Source: Cloacibacterium sp964530915
Lineage (GTDB): Bacteria > Bacteroidota > Bacteroidia > Flavobacteriales > Weeksellaceae
Direction: 5' to 3'
DNA: 5,843 bases
Assembly: GCA_964530915.1 (NCBI GenBank)
Contig: CAZHCK010000118.1
Span: 1 to 5,843 of the forward strand
Shown here in pieces: positions 5,775 to 5,843 of this stretch. The notes under the pieces are model-generated. The model did not search any database, was not told the DNA's origin, and worked only from the letters and a program-made list of their open reading frames with translations. Made by a program: the position numbers and the translations under genes. Each line of letters starts with the position of its first letter. Position 1 is the first letter of the stretch.

Positions 5775-5843
5775 GCATTTGAATTGCTTATTTTTAAACT
5801 TTTCTTTTGTTTCTTTTGACTTCGTCGAATCTTCGATTTGCGG
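5775..5843. other. Unresolved right edge: repeat-like sequence or 3' end of a convergent gene
   Basis: After the terminator, a pyrimidine-rich stretch (TTTTCTTTTGTTTCTTTTGA) leads into nested small palindromes, TTCG-T-CGAA at 5821-5829 and TCGAA-TC-TTCGA at 5825-5836. On the minus strand one frame from 5841 encodes a short basic tail (ANRRFDEVKRNKRKV) ending in TAA at 5796-5794. This could be the end of a convergent gene, but the other two minus frames are also open, so nothing can be decided from this fragment. Confidence 0.25.

Overview
The window looks like chromosomal DNA from a low-GC member of the Flavobacteriia (Bacteroidota), most likely close to Chryseobacterium/Cloacibacterium (Weeksellaceae). 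The support is the AT-rich sequence, A-rich leaders without Shine-Dalgarno motifs, -7 boxes of the Bacteroidota TAnnTTTG type, and the protein types present. I assign this by recognition, without a database search. Base composition looks uniform and I see no insertion sequence, phage gene, tRNA, rRNA or CRISPR array.

Layout. Positions 1-148 are non-coding. Positions 149-3073 hold a compact three-gene minus-strand operon, read right to left. The first gene is a fused orotate phosphoribosyltransferase/OMP decarboxylase (UMP synthase), followed by a seven-helix TrhA/hemolysin III (PAQR) protein and an AEC-family permease. The first junction has no gap (TAA directly followed by ATG). The second leaves 9 bp before a TTG start. 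Positions 3074-3303 are a divergent promoter region with -7 boxes facing both ways and two short repeat patterns. On the plus strand, 3304-4062 encodes a lipoprotein-type Mn/Fe superoxide dismutase that ends at a strong hairpin terminator. Positions 4142-5686 encode an exported serine hydrolase of the class C beta-lactamase fold with a C-terminal DUF3471-like domain. It is followed by a repeat-like hairpin and a second clear terminator. The last ~70 bp are unresolved and may contain the 3' end of a convergent gene.

How the genes work together. Only the UMP synthase has a firmly known pathway, the last two steps of UMP synthesis. I see no biochemical link between it and the two membrane proteins behind it; the link is transcriptional. 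The SOD and the serine hydrolase are separate units, both predicted to act outside the cytoplasm.

I find no clearly new multi-gene system. The points most worth checking are the eukaryote-like bacterial UMP synthase fusion, the exported SOD with unusual metal-site neighbours (Tyr129, Phe130), the single shared reading frame of the three operon genes, and the short repeats around the promoters and the right end.
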